64,000 nucleotides of DNA from GAS368 sp965227745 (GTDB lineage: Bacteria; Verrucomicrobiota; Verrucomicrobiia; Opitutales; Opitutaceae): contig OZ245769.1 in assembly GCA_965227745.1 (NCBI GenBank), forward strand, positions 2,790,001-2,854,000, in the 5' to 3' direction. The position numbers and the translations under genes are program-made. Below are positions 9,499-17,554 of this stretch, one piece after another. Position 1 is the stretch's first letter. The number at the start of each line of letters is the position of its first letter. The notes under the pieces are model-generated. The model was not told the origin of the DNA. It did no database searches and was given only the letters and a program-made list of their open reading frames with translations.

Positions 9499-10530
9499 TT
9501 ACTCCGTCTTCTTCTCCAGCGCATCCACCCGCTTGAACAGTTCCGGCAGGCGCTGGTGAAGGATGGCGAGGCGGCGTTCCAACTGGAACGGCACGGCCGG
9601 GGTGCCGTTGACGAAGGTGCCCGGGGCGATGTCGGCGGTGATGCCGGCCTGTCCGCCGGCCTTGACGCCCTTGCCGATGGTGATGTGCCCGCCGAGGCCC
9701 GCCTGGCCACCGAGGACGACGTAGTCCTGCAGGGTGGTGCTGCCGGAGATGCCGACTTGGGAGCAGATGAGGCAATGCTTGCCGATCACGACGTTGTGCG
9801 CGATCTGGACGAGGTTATCGATCTTGGTCCCCTCGCCCACCTCGGTGCGGCTGAAACGGGCGCGGTCGATCGCGGTATTGGCCCCGATCTCGACGTCGTC
9901 GCCGATCACCACCTGGCCGACCTGCGGGACTTTTTCATGGCGCCCCTGCACAAACTCGTAGCCGAAGCCATCCGAGCCGATCACGACCCCGGGCTGGAGC
10001 CGCACGCGTTTCCCCAGCACGCACTCGGTGGCGAGGGTGACACCCGGCATGAGCCAGCAATCCTCCCCAATGCGGGCCTCGCGCCCGACGAAGACCTGCG
10101 CCTGCAAATGCGCGCGCTCCCCGATCACGGCCCCGGCCTCGATAACGCAGAGCGGGCCGACGGTGGCGGTGGCGGCGATGTGCGCGCCGGGCGCGACGAC
10201 CGCCGACGGGTGGATGCCCGGCGCGGGCTTGGGCCAGAGCAGCGCCTCGATGCGGGCACAGACCCGCGCGAGCACAACCGAGGGCTGATCCACGAGGAGA
10301 AAGAGCTGGTTGTCGACGGGCTCGCCCACGTAGTCGGGCGGCAGGAGCACGATGGAGGCGCGCGATGCCGCGACCTCCGTCTTGTACTTGGCATTGCCCA
10401 GAAACGAGAGGTCCCCCGCCCCGGCGCTCGACAACGCGGAGAGCGAGCGGATGGTCTCAGTCGTGGCACCCCGCACGGCCTTGGGCTGGGCGATGGCGAT
10501 GATATCGGCGGGTGAAAACGAGACCTGCAT
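9499..10530 (-). CDS. lpxD: UDP-3-O-acyl-glucosamine N-acyltransferase (lipid A synthesis)
   Basis: With the ATG at 10530 the protein has 343 residues, the usual LpxD length; the open frame extends 28 codons further but that part is not LpxD-like. LpxD adds the second hydroxyacyl chain to UDP-glucosamine on the way to lipid A. Visible features: an N-terminal uridine-binding domain with the GAGDLSFLGN motif, many left-handed beta-helix hexapeptide repeats (VVAPGAHIAATATVGPLCVI and similar), and the IDNLVQIAHNVVIG segment holding the catalytic His. The C-terminal helix ends in a Leu/Lys-rich stretch. Its presence implies an LPS-bearing outer membrane. It follows bamA and skp/ompH as in many Gram-negatives, but a terminator and a repeat element separate them. 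Confidence 0.95.
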   Translation of the reverse strand: MQVSFSPADIIAIAQPKAVRGATTETIRSLSALSSAGAGDLSFLGNAKYKTEVAASRASIVLLPPDYVGEPVDNQLFLLVDQPSVVLARVCARIEALLWPKPAPGIHPSAVVAPGAHIAATATVGPLCVIEAGAVIGERAHLQAQVFVGREARIGEDCWLMPGVTLATECVLGKRVRLQPGVVIGSDGFGYEFVQGRHEKVPQVGQVVIGDDVEIGANTAIDRARFSRTEVGEGTKIDNLVQIAHNVVIGKHCLICSQVGISGSTTLQDYVVLGGQAGLGGHITIGKGVKAGGQAGITADIAPGTFVNGTPAVPFQLERRLAILHQRLPELFKRVDALEKKTE

Positions 10531-10633
10531 GCGCGCAGCGTGGGAAAATAGGCGCGTTGGGCAACGATGAGTTTTAGATAAGCCGGCTTCCAACATCTGC
10601 GATCGAGTCATCACACCAAAGCGGCTGAGTTCG

Positions 10634-10773
10634 AATCTTTCTCTTTCCTCTTTCTCTTAATCTTTCTCTCAGTCGGATTTCCCAAGACTCTCCTCAGACC
10701 CAGTGCCTGATTAAGACCCAGCGCCTGACGAAAGAGAAAGATAAAGAGTAAAGAGAAAGATTTCGGGCCCCGG
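10634..10773. repeat. AG/CT-rich inverted-repeat element, copy 2
   Basis: The left arm (10634-10670) reads ATCTTTCTCTTTCCTC and onward; the right arm (10727-10773) reads ACGAAAGAGAAAGATAAAG and onward. The ~60-base centre contains two partial copies of CAGTGCCTGATTAAGACC/CAGCGCCTGA. It is the longest of the four copies and lies in the 338-base spacer between lpxD and skp/ompH, which otherwise holds only the skp terminator. Confidence 0.75.
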
Positions 10774-10803
10774 GCCGGGAGGGCGCTCGGTACGGCGCGA
10801 GCA

Positions 10804-10838
10804 TAAAAAAACCCCGCTCGGAGGAGCGGGGCTTTTCT
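10804..10838 (-). terminator. Intrinsic terminator of skp/ompH
   Basis: An 8-bp perfect GC stem, CCCCGCTC (10812-10819) with GAGCGGGG (10824-10831), has a 4-base loop and is followed on the minus strand by TTTTTT. It lies 38 bases past the skp/ompH stop. A shorter T-rich tail on the plus side could make it work in both directions. Confidence 0.85.
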
Positions 10839-10868
10839 TAAACCTCTGCGCGGGGCGCAGCGGGAAAA

Positions 10869-11534
10869 TTACTTCTTGGTCGGGGTCAGGCCGGGGACCG
10901 TGATGCCGCCAGCGGCGGGAGCGGGCTTGCCGTCGGAAACGGGAGCGGCGGCGCCGACGGGCTTGTCCTTGTTGATTTCCTTCAGGACGTCGTCGGTGAT
11001 GTCGTAGCCCGGATCGGAGTAAACGACGGACGAGATGCCGATGCCCGTGGGGCCGGCCTTGTCGAGGAGGAGCGTGGCGCCCTTGCGCTTGGCGACGTCA
11101 CCGGCGACCTTGCTGATCTCTTCGAGCATGAGGCTGCGGAAGGTGTTGAGGCGCTGGCCGAGGGAATTGCGGGTGTTCTGGATGAAGGCCTGCACTTCGC
11201 GCTGCTTGTTCTGGATGGCCTCGAGCACCTTGTCGGCGTCGGCCTGGGCCTTGGCCTTGGCTTCGGCGTTCAGCATGGCGCTGCCGGTCTGATCCTTCAG
11301 GCCCTTGTACTGCTCGACGAGGGTGTTGCCCTCTTTGTTCATCTTGTCGACTTCCTCCTGGGCCTTGGCGTCATCGGCCTGGATCTTGGCGTTCTGCTCG
11401 ACGGTCTTGTAGTGACTGTCGTAGAGCTTCGCCATATCGACGACCACGAGTTTGACCGCAGGCTGGGCCTGAGCGGCGAGCGAGAGCGCACCGAAAAGGG
11501 CGACCGCAATGAGGGATTGAATGGATTTCTTCAT
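10869..11534 (-). CDS. skp: OmpH/Skp-family periplasmic chaperone
   Basis: The 221-residue protein has a signal peptide (MKKSIQSLIAVALFGALSL...AQA). The mature part begins VKLVVVDMAKLYDSHYKT, matching the OmpH start, and continues in long charged helices rich in Lys, Gln, Glu and Ala (about residues 45-145) that form the tentacle-like coiled coils of Skp trimers. A final beta-strand part contains KRKGATLLLDKAG. Skp holds unfolded outer-membrane proteins in the periplasm for delivery to BamA, whose gene lies 39 bases upstream. The C-terminal ~35 residues (Pro/Ala/Gly-rich) extend beyond the usual family length. Confidence 0.92.
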   Translation of the reverse strand: MKKSIQSLIAVALFGALSLAAQAQPAVKLVVVDMAKLYDSHYKTVEQNAKIQADDAKAQEEVDKMNKEGNTLVEQYKGLKDQTGSAMLNAEAKAKAQADADKVLEAIQNKQREVQAFIQNTRNSLGQRLNTFRSLMLEEISKVAGDVAKRKGATLLLDKAGPTGIGISSVVYSDPGYDITDDVLKEINKDKPVGAAAPVSDGKPAPAAGGITVPGLTPTKK

Positions 11535-11573
11535 GAGAGGAGCGTGAGACGGTAAGGGGTAAGCAGAACAGGA

Positions 11574-13973
11574 TTAGAAGCGGGTGCCAAAGGAAAAATT
11601 GAACTGGTTACCCTTCTTGGCTTCCTTCGGGCCCTTGATCGGGATGCCGAAGTCGAGACTGAGAGGCGCACCGGCGACGAAGAGGCGCAGACCGAAGCCG
11701 AAGTTATCGGCGTACTCGCGGGGATTGAAGTCGTAGGCGCCCTTGTTGACGAAGCCGGCATCGTAGAAGACGGCGAAGCGGATGGGGCTCACGATATCGG
11801 CGGAGTACTCCGCGCTGAAGAAGCCATAGCTCTTGCCGCCGACGGGCTCGTTGAACTGGTCGCGCGGGGAGACGTCGCGGAACTCGTAACCACGCAGGGT
11901 GGTCGGGCCGCCGAGGTAGAACTTCGAGTAGTACGGCACATCGGTCGAATCGCCGAAATTCTGGATGACGCCGGCGCGGCCGATGAGGGCGAGCACCTGC
12001 GTCTGCGTCTCGAACATCGGGAAGAACTGCGAGCCGCGCACTTCCATGCTGTAGTAATTATTGATCTTCGAGCCGCCCAAGGGGCCGCCGGCGATCGCGG
12101 TATTGATTTCGATACGATTACCGCTGGTCGTATTGATGATCTTGTCGCGGGTATCGCGGAGGAGCTGGAAGTCCACCTGCGAGAGGGCGTTATTGCCCTC
12201 GAGCGAGCGGATGATGGCGGAGGCGGAGGGCGAGACGTCCTTGATGTCGACGACCTTGTAGGTGTAGCCGACCTTGCCTTCGACGAGCTCAAAGAGGCGC
12301 TTGCGCAGGTAGATTTCGGCGCCGGTCTCGATCTGGGTGTAGTAGGAGCTATTGTACTCCGAGCTGCTGCGGAAGATGCTGAAGCCCATCGTGAGGGCCT
12401 TTTGGAAGAGCCACGGCTCTTCGAACGATAGGACGGCCTCGCTGGAGAGCGAACCGAGCTGCAGACGCAGGCGGAACTTCTGGCCATCGCCTTGGAAGAA
12501 GGAGCGGCGATTGAAGAGGTCGAAATTGGACTGCGAGACCTCGGCAAAGAGCGTCGCGCGCTCGAGCGAGCTGAAGCCGGCGCCGAAAGTGAGATTACCC
12601 GTGCGGCCTTCCTTAACGGCGATGCGCATATTGCGGCGGCCGGGGATGTTGGTCTCCTGGTCGGTGACCTGCACGTCTTCGAAGAAGCGGGTGTTTTCGA
12701 GGCGGAGCTTCGAGATCTTCATCAAGACCTTCGAGAAGACATCTCCCGGCCCGAGCGAAAGCTCGCGGAGGATGACCGTGCTCTTGGTCTTTTGGTTGCC
12801 CTCGATGACGATGGATTCGACGTTATACTTTTCGCTCTCCTGAATCTGGTACTCGATGTCGATGTTACCGGTGCCGATGTTCGGCTTGCGGAGGATGCGG
12901 ACATTGGTCTGGAGGTAGCCGTCCTTGCCGTAGAAGTCCTCGACGCGCTCGGTGTCCTTGTCGAGGCGGGAGGGCACGAAGACCATGCCGGTGCGGATGC
13001 GGGCGACCCGCTTGAGCAGCGTGGTGGCGAAGAGCTTGTTGCCCGAGAAACTGATCTCGCCGACGTGGTACTGGCGGCCTTCCGTGATATCGACGGTGAT
13101 AAGGAGCTTCTCCGGGGTCGGATAGCTGAAGACCACCTTCTCCTGTGGAATATCGATATCGAGGAAACCGAGCTCGCGGTAGAAGTCGCGGAGCTTGTCG
13201 AGGTCGTCTTCGAACTGGTCGTCCTTGAAGCGGCCGGAGCCGGTCAGCCAGGAGAACATCCACCACTTCTTGGTCTCCATCTCGCCCTTGAGCTTGGAAG
13301 CTTTGACGCTCTTGTTGCCGACGAACTTGATGTCGGCGATCTTCACCTTCTGGCCCTCGCGGATCTTGAAGATCACGGTGCCGAAGCCGCCGACGCGGTC
13401 CTTCTCGATGGTGTAAGTGACGGAGATTTGGTTGTAGCCCGACTTTTGGTAATAATCGATGAGCTTGCTCGAATCGTCCTTCACCTGGCGTTCATCGAGG
13501 GCGAAATTCGGCTTGGTCTTGATCTCCTTCTCGAGGCGGTTGCTCTTCACCTTCACGTTGCCCTCGAACTTGATGGCGAGGACGCGGTACTTCGGGGTGA
13601 CCTCGACGACGAGGTTGAGCGTCTTGTTTTCGCCGGGCTCCTGCTTGAACTCGATCAGCTCAAAGAGGCCGGTGCGGTAGAGCGACCGGAGATCGCGGTC
13701 CAGCATGTTGGCATCGAAGTCCTGACCCTCGCGCACCTGCATATTGGCGCGGACGACCTGCTCGTTGACGTTGGCGGTGCCGACAAACTTGATCGTGATC
13801 GTGCCCGCCTTAAAGGTCTGCACCTGTTGTTCCTGGCCTTGGCCCTGGGCGGGCTGCTGGCCGGGGGCTTGCGCCCGGACGGAGGTCACCGCACCCGCTG
13901 CTACCAACAGAAGTACTGCAACGACTAAGGACGATACCCTACTGAGCAGGGGGTTACTGATGATAGTTTTCAA
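11574..13973 (-). CDS. bamA: Outer-membrane protein assembly factor BamA
   Basis: The 799-residue protein has a signal peptide (LVVAVLLLVAAGAVTSVRA), a Gln-rich linker, then five POTRA-type repeats (roughly residues 55-410; for example FKIREGQKVKIADIKFVGN and VDITEGRQYHVGEISFSGN). A C-terminal Omp85 barrel (about 430-799) carries FYLGGPTTLRGYEFRDVSP, the conserved lid-lock region, and ends in the aromatic beta-signal FNFSFGTRF. BamA inserts beta-barrel proteins into the outer membrane. Its ATG lies inside the 3' end of dnaB (20-base overlap) and skp follows, so dnaB, bamA and skp probably share a transcript. Confidence 0.96.
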   Translation of the reverse strand: MKTIISNPLLSRVSSLVVAVLLLVAAGAVTSVRAQAPGQQPAQGQGQEQQVQTFKAGTITIKFVGTANVNEQVVRANMQVREGQDFDANMLDRDLRSLYRTGLFELIEFKQEPGENKTLNLVVEVTPKYRVLAIKFEGNVKVKSNRLEKEIKTKPNFALDERQVKDDSSKLIDYYQKSGYNQISVTYTIEKDRVGGFGTVIFKIREGQKVKIADIKFVGNKSVKASKLKGEMETKKWWMFSWLTGSGRFKDDQFEDDLDKLRDFYRELGFLDIDIPQEKVVFSYPTPEKLLITVDITEGRQYHVGEISFSGNKLFATTLLKRVARIRTGMVFVPSRLDKDTERVEDFYGKDGYLQTNVRILRKPNIGTGNIDIEYQIQESEKYNVESIVIEGNQKTKSTVILRELSLGPGDVFSKVLMKISKLRLENTRFFEDVQVTDQETNIPGRRNMRIAVKEGRTGNLTFGAGFSSLERATLFAEVSQSNFDLFNRRSFFQGDGQKFRLRLQLGSLSSEAVLSFEEPWLFQKALTMGFSIFRSSSEYNSSYYTQIETGAEIYLRKRLFELVEGKVGYTYKVVDIKDVSPSASAIIRSLEGNNALSQVDFQLLRDTRDKIINTTSGNRIEINTAIAGGPLGGSKINNYYSMEVRGSQFFPMFETQTQVLALIGRAGVIQNFGDSTDVPYYSKFYLGGPTTLRGYEFRDVSPRDQFNEPVGGKSYGFFSAEYSADIVSPIRFAVFYDAGFVNKGAYDFNPREYADNFGFGLRLFVAGAPLSLDFGIPIKGPKEAKKGNQFNFSFGTRF

Positions 13974-15372
13974 AGCGGGTGATGTCTCGTAGGAACGTAA
14001 GCTTCAATTCTCCTACCGGGCCGTTTCGTTGCTTGGCAACGATTAACTCGGCGGAGTCGGCGGCTACTTGGAATTTTTCGTCGGCGTCTTTGGGCCGGGC
14101 CAGCATGAGCACGACGTCCGCGTCCTGCTCGATGGAGCCTGATTCGCGCAAATCGGAGAGTTTGGGGGTACGGTTATCCTTTTCAGAAGCACGGTTGAGC
14201 TGGGATAATACAAGCACCGGCACATCAAGTTCCTTGGCAATCGCTTTCAATCCACGCGAAGCCTCGGCCACCTGCTGCTCGCGGGGCACCTTCGGATCGG
14301 TCGGGCTCAGGAGCTGCAAGTAATCCACCATGATGAAGCCGAGCGGGTTACGCGCGTGCACGCGCCGGGCCTTGGCCCGGAGCTGCATGATGGAAATGGC
14401 GCTGGAATCGTCGATGAAGATAGGTGCCTTGGAGAACTCATCCGCGGCCTGCAACAGGCGGTTTTGCTCATCCCCGTTCTTGGAGAGCAGACCGTCGCGC
14501 AGGAGCTTCATGTTCACCCGAGCCCGCGAGCAAAGCATACGGAGGGCGAGCTGGGAAGCACCCATTTCAAGGGAGAAAATGAGTACGCCCGCCGGGGGGC
14601 CCTTCTTGGGCAGCGCCGCCGCCTCGGCGAAGTTGAGCGCGAGGGAGGTCTTGCCCATCGAGGGACGGGCCGCGAGGACGATCATTTCCGTCTTCTGGAA
14701 GCCCCACATCATCTGGTCGAGGTCCTTGAAACCGGAGGAGATGCCCGTGAGCTCACCCTTCTTCATCATCATTTTTGTGATGACGTTCATGGCTTCCTTG
14801 GTCGGCTCGCGCATCTGCTTGGCCGACTCGCTCACGCGGTTCTGCGTGACGGAGAAAATCTTGGTCTCGATCTGATCGACAAACTCATCGATCCCGCCGG
14901 AGAACCCGTAGCAATCCTCCACCGCGCCCGTGGCCGAGCGGATGATCTCGCGCAGCAGCGACTGCTCGCGGACTTTTTCGATAAAATACCCCGCCTGCGC
15001 CGTCGTCGGGATGCGGCTGCTCACCTGCGCGAGAAACGCGTAGCCACCGATCTCATCGAGCTTCTTTGAGGTCTTCAGCTCCTCGGCCACCACCGAAACT
15101 TCAATGGGCTTCTGGCTGTTATAAAGGTCGAGCAGGACGCCGAAGATCGTGCCGTGCTTCGGATCGTAAAACGACTCCGGCTTCAACCGCGCCTCGAGGC
15201 AGCGGGAAACGACATCCGCGCCATCGAGCAAACAGCACGAGAGCAAATATTCCTCCGCCTCGAGACTGTGCGGCAGCGAACGCCCAATGGCCGCCTCCGT
15301 GGCAGCGCCACGGTCGCGGTCACGCTCACCGCGGGGACCGCGGCGGGAGAAATTGGGAGCTTCATCGGCCAT
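13954..15372 (-). CDS. dnaB: Replicative DNA helicase DnaB
   Basis: The 472-residue protein has the normal DnaB length. The N-terminal domain begins after a charged ~30-residue leader with LPHSLEAEEYLLSCCLLD. The RecA-type domain has Walker A AARPSMGKTS (around residue 234), EMGASQLALRML, Walker B FIMVDYLQLL and the QLNRASEKDNRTPKLSDLRE loop with the arginine finger region. DnaB unwinds DNA ahead of the replisome. It lies downstream of rplI, as in many bacteria, but a terminator and three repeat elements intervene. The 3' end overlaps bamA by 20 bases. Confidence 0.97.
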   Translation of the reverse strand: MADEAPNFSRRGPRGERDRDRGAATEAAIGRSLPHSLEAEEYLLSCCLLDGADVVSRCLEARLKPESFYDPKHGTIFGVLLDLYNSQKPIEVSVVAEELKTSKKLDEIGGYAFLAQVSSRIPTTAQAGYFIEKVREQSLLREIIRSATGAVEDCYGFSGGIDEFVDQIETKIFSVTQNRVSESAKQMREPTKEAMNVITKMMMKKGELTGISSGFKDLDQMMWGFQKTEMIVLAARPSMGKTSLALNFAEAAALPKKGPPAGVLIFSLEMGASQLALRMLCSRARVNMKLLRDGLLSKNGDEQNRLLQAADEFSKAPIFIDDSSAISIMQLRAKARRVHARNPLGFIMVDYLQLLSPTDPKVPREQQVAEASRGLKAIAKELDVPVLVLSQLNRASEKDNRTPKLSDLRESGSIEQDADVVLMLARPKDADEKFQVAADSAELIVAKQRNGPVGELKLTFLRDITRFENYHQ

Positions 15373-15475
15373 GCAAAGTGAGCAGAAAAGTCAGTCGGAC
15401 AGAGCCCTCGGGGGCAACGGGAAGTTACTAAGAACTACCTCACAAGAACTGCGGCGGAATTAAACGGGGTTGAGC

Positions 15476-15544
15476 GGTGGGAGGGGCTTTACGCCCCAAC
15501 GTGGAGCGGGGCCAAACCGTCGGGGCGTAAAGCCCCTCCCACCG
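15476..15544. repeat. REPIN-like palindrome, family A (copy 1)
   Basis: The arms GTGGGAGGGGCTTTACGCCC (from 15477) and its inverse (15518-15543) flank a 16-base centre. The arm recurs as a pair at 29589-29658 and singly at 27127-27151. It lies in the 481-base dnaB-rplI spacer next to two other families. Confidence 0.85.
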
Positions 15545-15568
15545 TTTCGAAATGCCAAGGTATTTTGC

Positions 15569-15640
15569 CTGGTAGCCGCGAGCGTAAGCGAGTGGTCAGA
15601 ACGCTCATCCTCTCCACTCGCTCACGCTCGCGGCTACCAG
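15569..15640. repeat. REPIN-like palindrome, family C (copy 1)
   Basis: CTGGTAGCCGCGAGCGTAAG and onward (15569-15595) is matched by its inverse (15614-15640) around an 18-base centre; the arms are 27 bases with a single mismatch. A single degenerate arm is at 29864-29889. Confidence 0.85.
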
Positions 15641-15660
15641 ACGATCAATCAGCTATTTTA

Positions 15661-15759
15661 GGTGGACGGCGACCTCCGGGCGCCGTCGGGAGGGCGCACT
15701 CGAAAATCGCAACGGCAGGCGGAAATCCTGACGACGGCGCCCGGAGGGCGCCGTCCACT
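15661..15759. repeat. REPIN-like palindrome, family B (copy 1)
   Basis: Left arm GTGGACGGCGACCTCCGGGC and onward (15662-15687); right arm the inverse with one mismatch (15733-15758); 45-base centre. The same ~100-bp structure is found inside a coding sequence at 41734-41836 and in expanded form at 29552-29830. Confidence 0.85.
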
Positions 15760-15785
15760 CGAGGCAGCGGCCATCGCCACCACCA

Positions 15786-15825
15786 CAAAAAACAAAAGCC
15801 GCGTCCGTTTTGATGCGGACGCGGC
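15786..15825 (-). terminator. Intrinsic terminator of the rplI operon
   Basis: A 10-bp perfect stem, GCCGCGTCCG (15798-15807) with CGGACGCGGC (15816-15825), has an 8-base loop. On the minus strand it is followed by TTTTGTTTTTTG. It lies 29 bases past the rplI stop, so the L25-pth-rpsF-ssb-rplI operon should end here. Confidence 0.9.
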
Positions 15826-15853
15826 CTTCGGTTAAAACGAAGGACGGCGACGC

Positions 15854-16399
15854 TTACTTGCGGTCGCTGCGCTCACGACGCTCAGGGCGATCGTAGCCGC
15901 GATTTTCCTGCTTGGGCGCCTCGACCGGGGCGGCGACTTCGATCGGGTTCTCCGAGACGACGTCGAAACCGACTTCGACCGACACATCGGCGTGAAGCTT
16001 GATCTTCACGGTGTGTTTGCCGAGGGTCTTCACCGGCGTGTGCAGGTGGATCTTCTTCTTGTCGAGGTCGATGCCGGCGGCGACGAGCTTCTCGTGGATG
16101 TCGTTGGCCGTGATGGCGCCGAACATCTTGCCGCCCTCGCCCGTCTTCACGGCAAAGGCGAGGCTGGTCTTCTCGAGCTTCTTGCCGAGTTCCTGCGCGC
16201 CCGAGAGCTCTTCCTGCTCACGGCCGGCGCGGCGCTTCTTCAGCGCGTCGACGTGCTTCTTGTTGGCCGCATTGAGCGACACCGCGATCTTGCGCGGGAG
16301 GAGATAATTGCGGGCGTAGCCGGCGCGGACTTTGACTTGATCACCTTCGCCGCCGAGGCCTTCGACGGGTTTGATGAGGAGGATTTCTGTTTGAGCCAT
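15854..16399 (-). CDS. rplI: Ribosomal protein bL9
   Basis: The 181-residue protein starts MAQTEILLIKPVEGLGGEGD and carries the L9 signature KVRAGYARNYLLPRKIA at about residues 24-40, followed by the long connecting helix and the C-terminal domain (GKMFGAITANDIHEKL, then the GKHTVKIKLHADVSVEV strand). bL9 binds 23S rRNA at the base of the L1 stalk. Compared with the ~150-residue family norm it has an extra ~30-residue charged tail ending RPERRERSDRK. It is the last gene of the operon before a strong terminator. Confidence 0.96.
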   Translation of the reverse strand: MAQTEILLIKPVEGLGGEGDQVKVRAGYARNYLLPRKIAVSLNAANKKHVDALKKRRAGREQEELSGAQELGKKLEKTSLAFAVKTGEGGKMFGAITANDIHEKLVAAGIDLDKKKIHLHTPVKTLGKHTVKIKLHADVSVEVGFDVVSENPIEVAAPVEAPKQENRGYDRPERRERSDRK

Positions 16400-16517
16400 G
16401 TTAGTTACTTTCTCTGAGTGCGCCGGGGCGCGGGTTGTTTTCGGTTTCGGGTTTCATGATCTCGCCATTCCGAGATCGACGCCACCGGGTGACCGGCGGC
16501 GCTCCAATAAAGTTATT

Positions 16518-16628
16518 AGTTGAGAGTTGAGGGTTGAGAGATCGGAAGCAGAGCTGAGAGGCGATTTTGGGCTTCGAATCGAAATTCCGACGGATCGGTC
16601 TCTCAACTCTCAACCCTCATCTCTCAAC
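16518..16628. repeat. Inverted GTTGAGAG-rich repeat in the ssb-rplI spacer
   Basis: AGTTGAGAGTTGAGGGTTGA and onward (16518-16544) is mirrored by CTCTCAACTCTCAACCCTCA and onward (16600-16628), giving a long imperfect hairpin in the 240-base gap. No rpsR-like reading frame is present here, although rpsR is the usual gene at this place. Confidence 0.65.
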
Positions 16629-16639
16629 TTTTCCGTTCC

Positions 16640-17119
16640 TCAGAACGGCACGTCCTCGTCCAAATTCTCCGTCGCGGCGGGCTTGGCGCCGCCGCTGCGG
16701 GGAGGTGGGGAGTGACGCTCCGGCGTGGAGGTCTGGTCGACCCCGGGTTCGGAGGGGCCGCCAGGGCCACCCGCGCCGCCGGCACGTCCGTCGCCCAGGA
16801 ACTGGAATTGCTCCAGGACGACTTTCATGCGGCTGCGCTTTTCCTTGGTGTTTTTGTCTTCCCACTGGTCGAGACGCAGGCGGCCTTCGACGTAGAGGGG
16901 GCGACCCTTGACCATGTACTTGGCGATGGTCTCACCCTGTTTGCCCCAAGCCTCGACATCGACGTAGATCACTTCCTCGCGCGTCTCGCCGGAGTCCATC
17001 TTGAACTGGCGGTTGATCGCGAGGGAGAACTGGCAGATCGGCGTGCCCTTGGGCGTGACGCGCAACTCGGGGTCGCGGGTCAGGTTGCCCATGAGCATGA
17101 CTTTGTTGAGCGAAGGCAT
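16640..17119 (-). CDS. ssb: Single-stranded DNA-binding protein
   Basis: The 159-residue protein has the OB-fold start SLNKVMLMGNLTRDPELR and the strands FSLAINRQF, EEVIYVDVEAWGKQGETIAK and GRPLYVEGRLRLDQWEDK. A flexible Gly/Pro-rich linker (about residues 110-150) follows, then the acidic tip DEDVPF. The tip is the docking peptide for replication and repair partners and differs slightly from the common DDDIPF. SSB coats unwound DNA in replication and repair. It lies 138 bases after rpsF in the ribosomal operon. Confidence 0.96.
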   Translation of the reverse strand: MPSLNKVMLMGNLTRDPELRVTPKGTPICQFSLAINRQFKMDSGETREEVIYVDVEAWGKQGETIAKYMVKGRPLYVEGRLRLDQWEDKNTKEKRSRMKVVLEQFQFLGDGRAGGAGGPGGPSEPGVDQTSTPERHSPPPRSGGAKPAATENLDEDVPF

Positions 17120-17257
17120 GGGGAGGAAAAACTGAGGTGTGAGGGTGAGAGTTTAGAGTGCTGCACGCAGGCTGCGCAAGATGGCGCTTAAGGCGAGGAT
17201 CGAGTGCGCCGGGCGCTCAGCTCCAAACTCTCAGTTCTCAGCTTCTCAGCTTGGGCT

Positions 17258-17554
17258 TTAGGCCGACTGAATGAACGTGCGGTGCACGCTGCTATTCAGG
17301 CGGAGGCGCTCGATGAGCTGCGCGGGGGCGGCCGCGGGAGCGGAGAAGTTGACGTGCACGTAGGTGCCAGCCGTGAGCTTCTTGTCGGTGACGCGGACGA
17401 AGTCCTTCTTGCCGATGTTTTCCACGGCGGTGACGTCGCCCTGGACTTCGGTGATGACTTTCTTCACGCCGTCGATGATCTGGTCGACGGTCTCTTCCTT
17501 GCCGCGATTGTCGACGATGAAGGTCGCGCGGTAGTTGCGTTTGGTGGCGTTCAT
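17258..17554 (-). CDS. rpsF: Ribosomal protein bS6
   Basis: The 98-residue product has the S6 ferredoxin-like pattern: RNYRATFIVDNRGKEETVDQ for strand 1 and helix 1, VIGKVQGD-like TEVQGDVTAVENIGKKDFVR, then YVHVNFSAPAAAPAQLIERL with the second helix and strand. bS6 binds 16S rRNA together with bS18 in the 30S platform. Its ATG overlaps the pth stop by four bases (ATGA), pointing to coupled translation. It lacks a long acidic tail. Confidence 0.93.
   Translation of the reverse strand: MNATKRNYRATFIVDNRGKEETVDQIIDGVKKVITEVQGDVTAVENIGKKDFVRVTDKKLTAGTYVHVNFSAPAAAPAQLIERLRLNSSVHRTFIQSA

Noticed and set aside
15476..15759. Clustered repeats considered as a CRISPR array
   Set aside because: The units are three different palindromes, each an inverted pair, not one direct repeat with equal spacers, and no cas gene is seen.
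16401..16613. Small minus-strand frame between ssb and rplI, considered as rpsR
   Set aside because: The translation (MRVERPIRRNFDSKPKIAS and onward) lacks any bS18 motif and is partly encoded by an inverted repeat.
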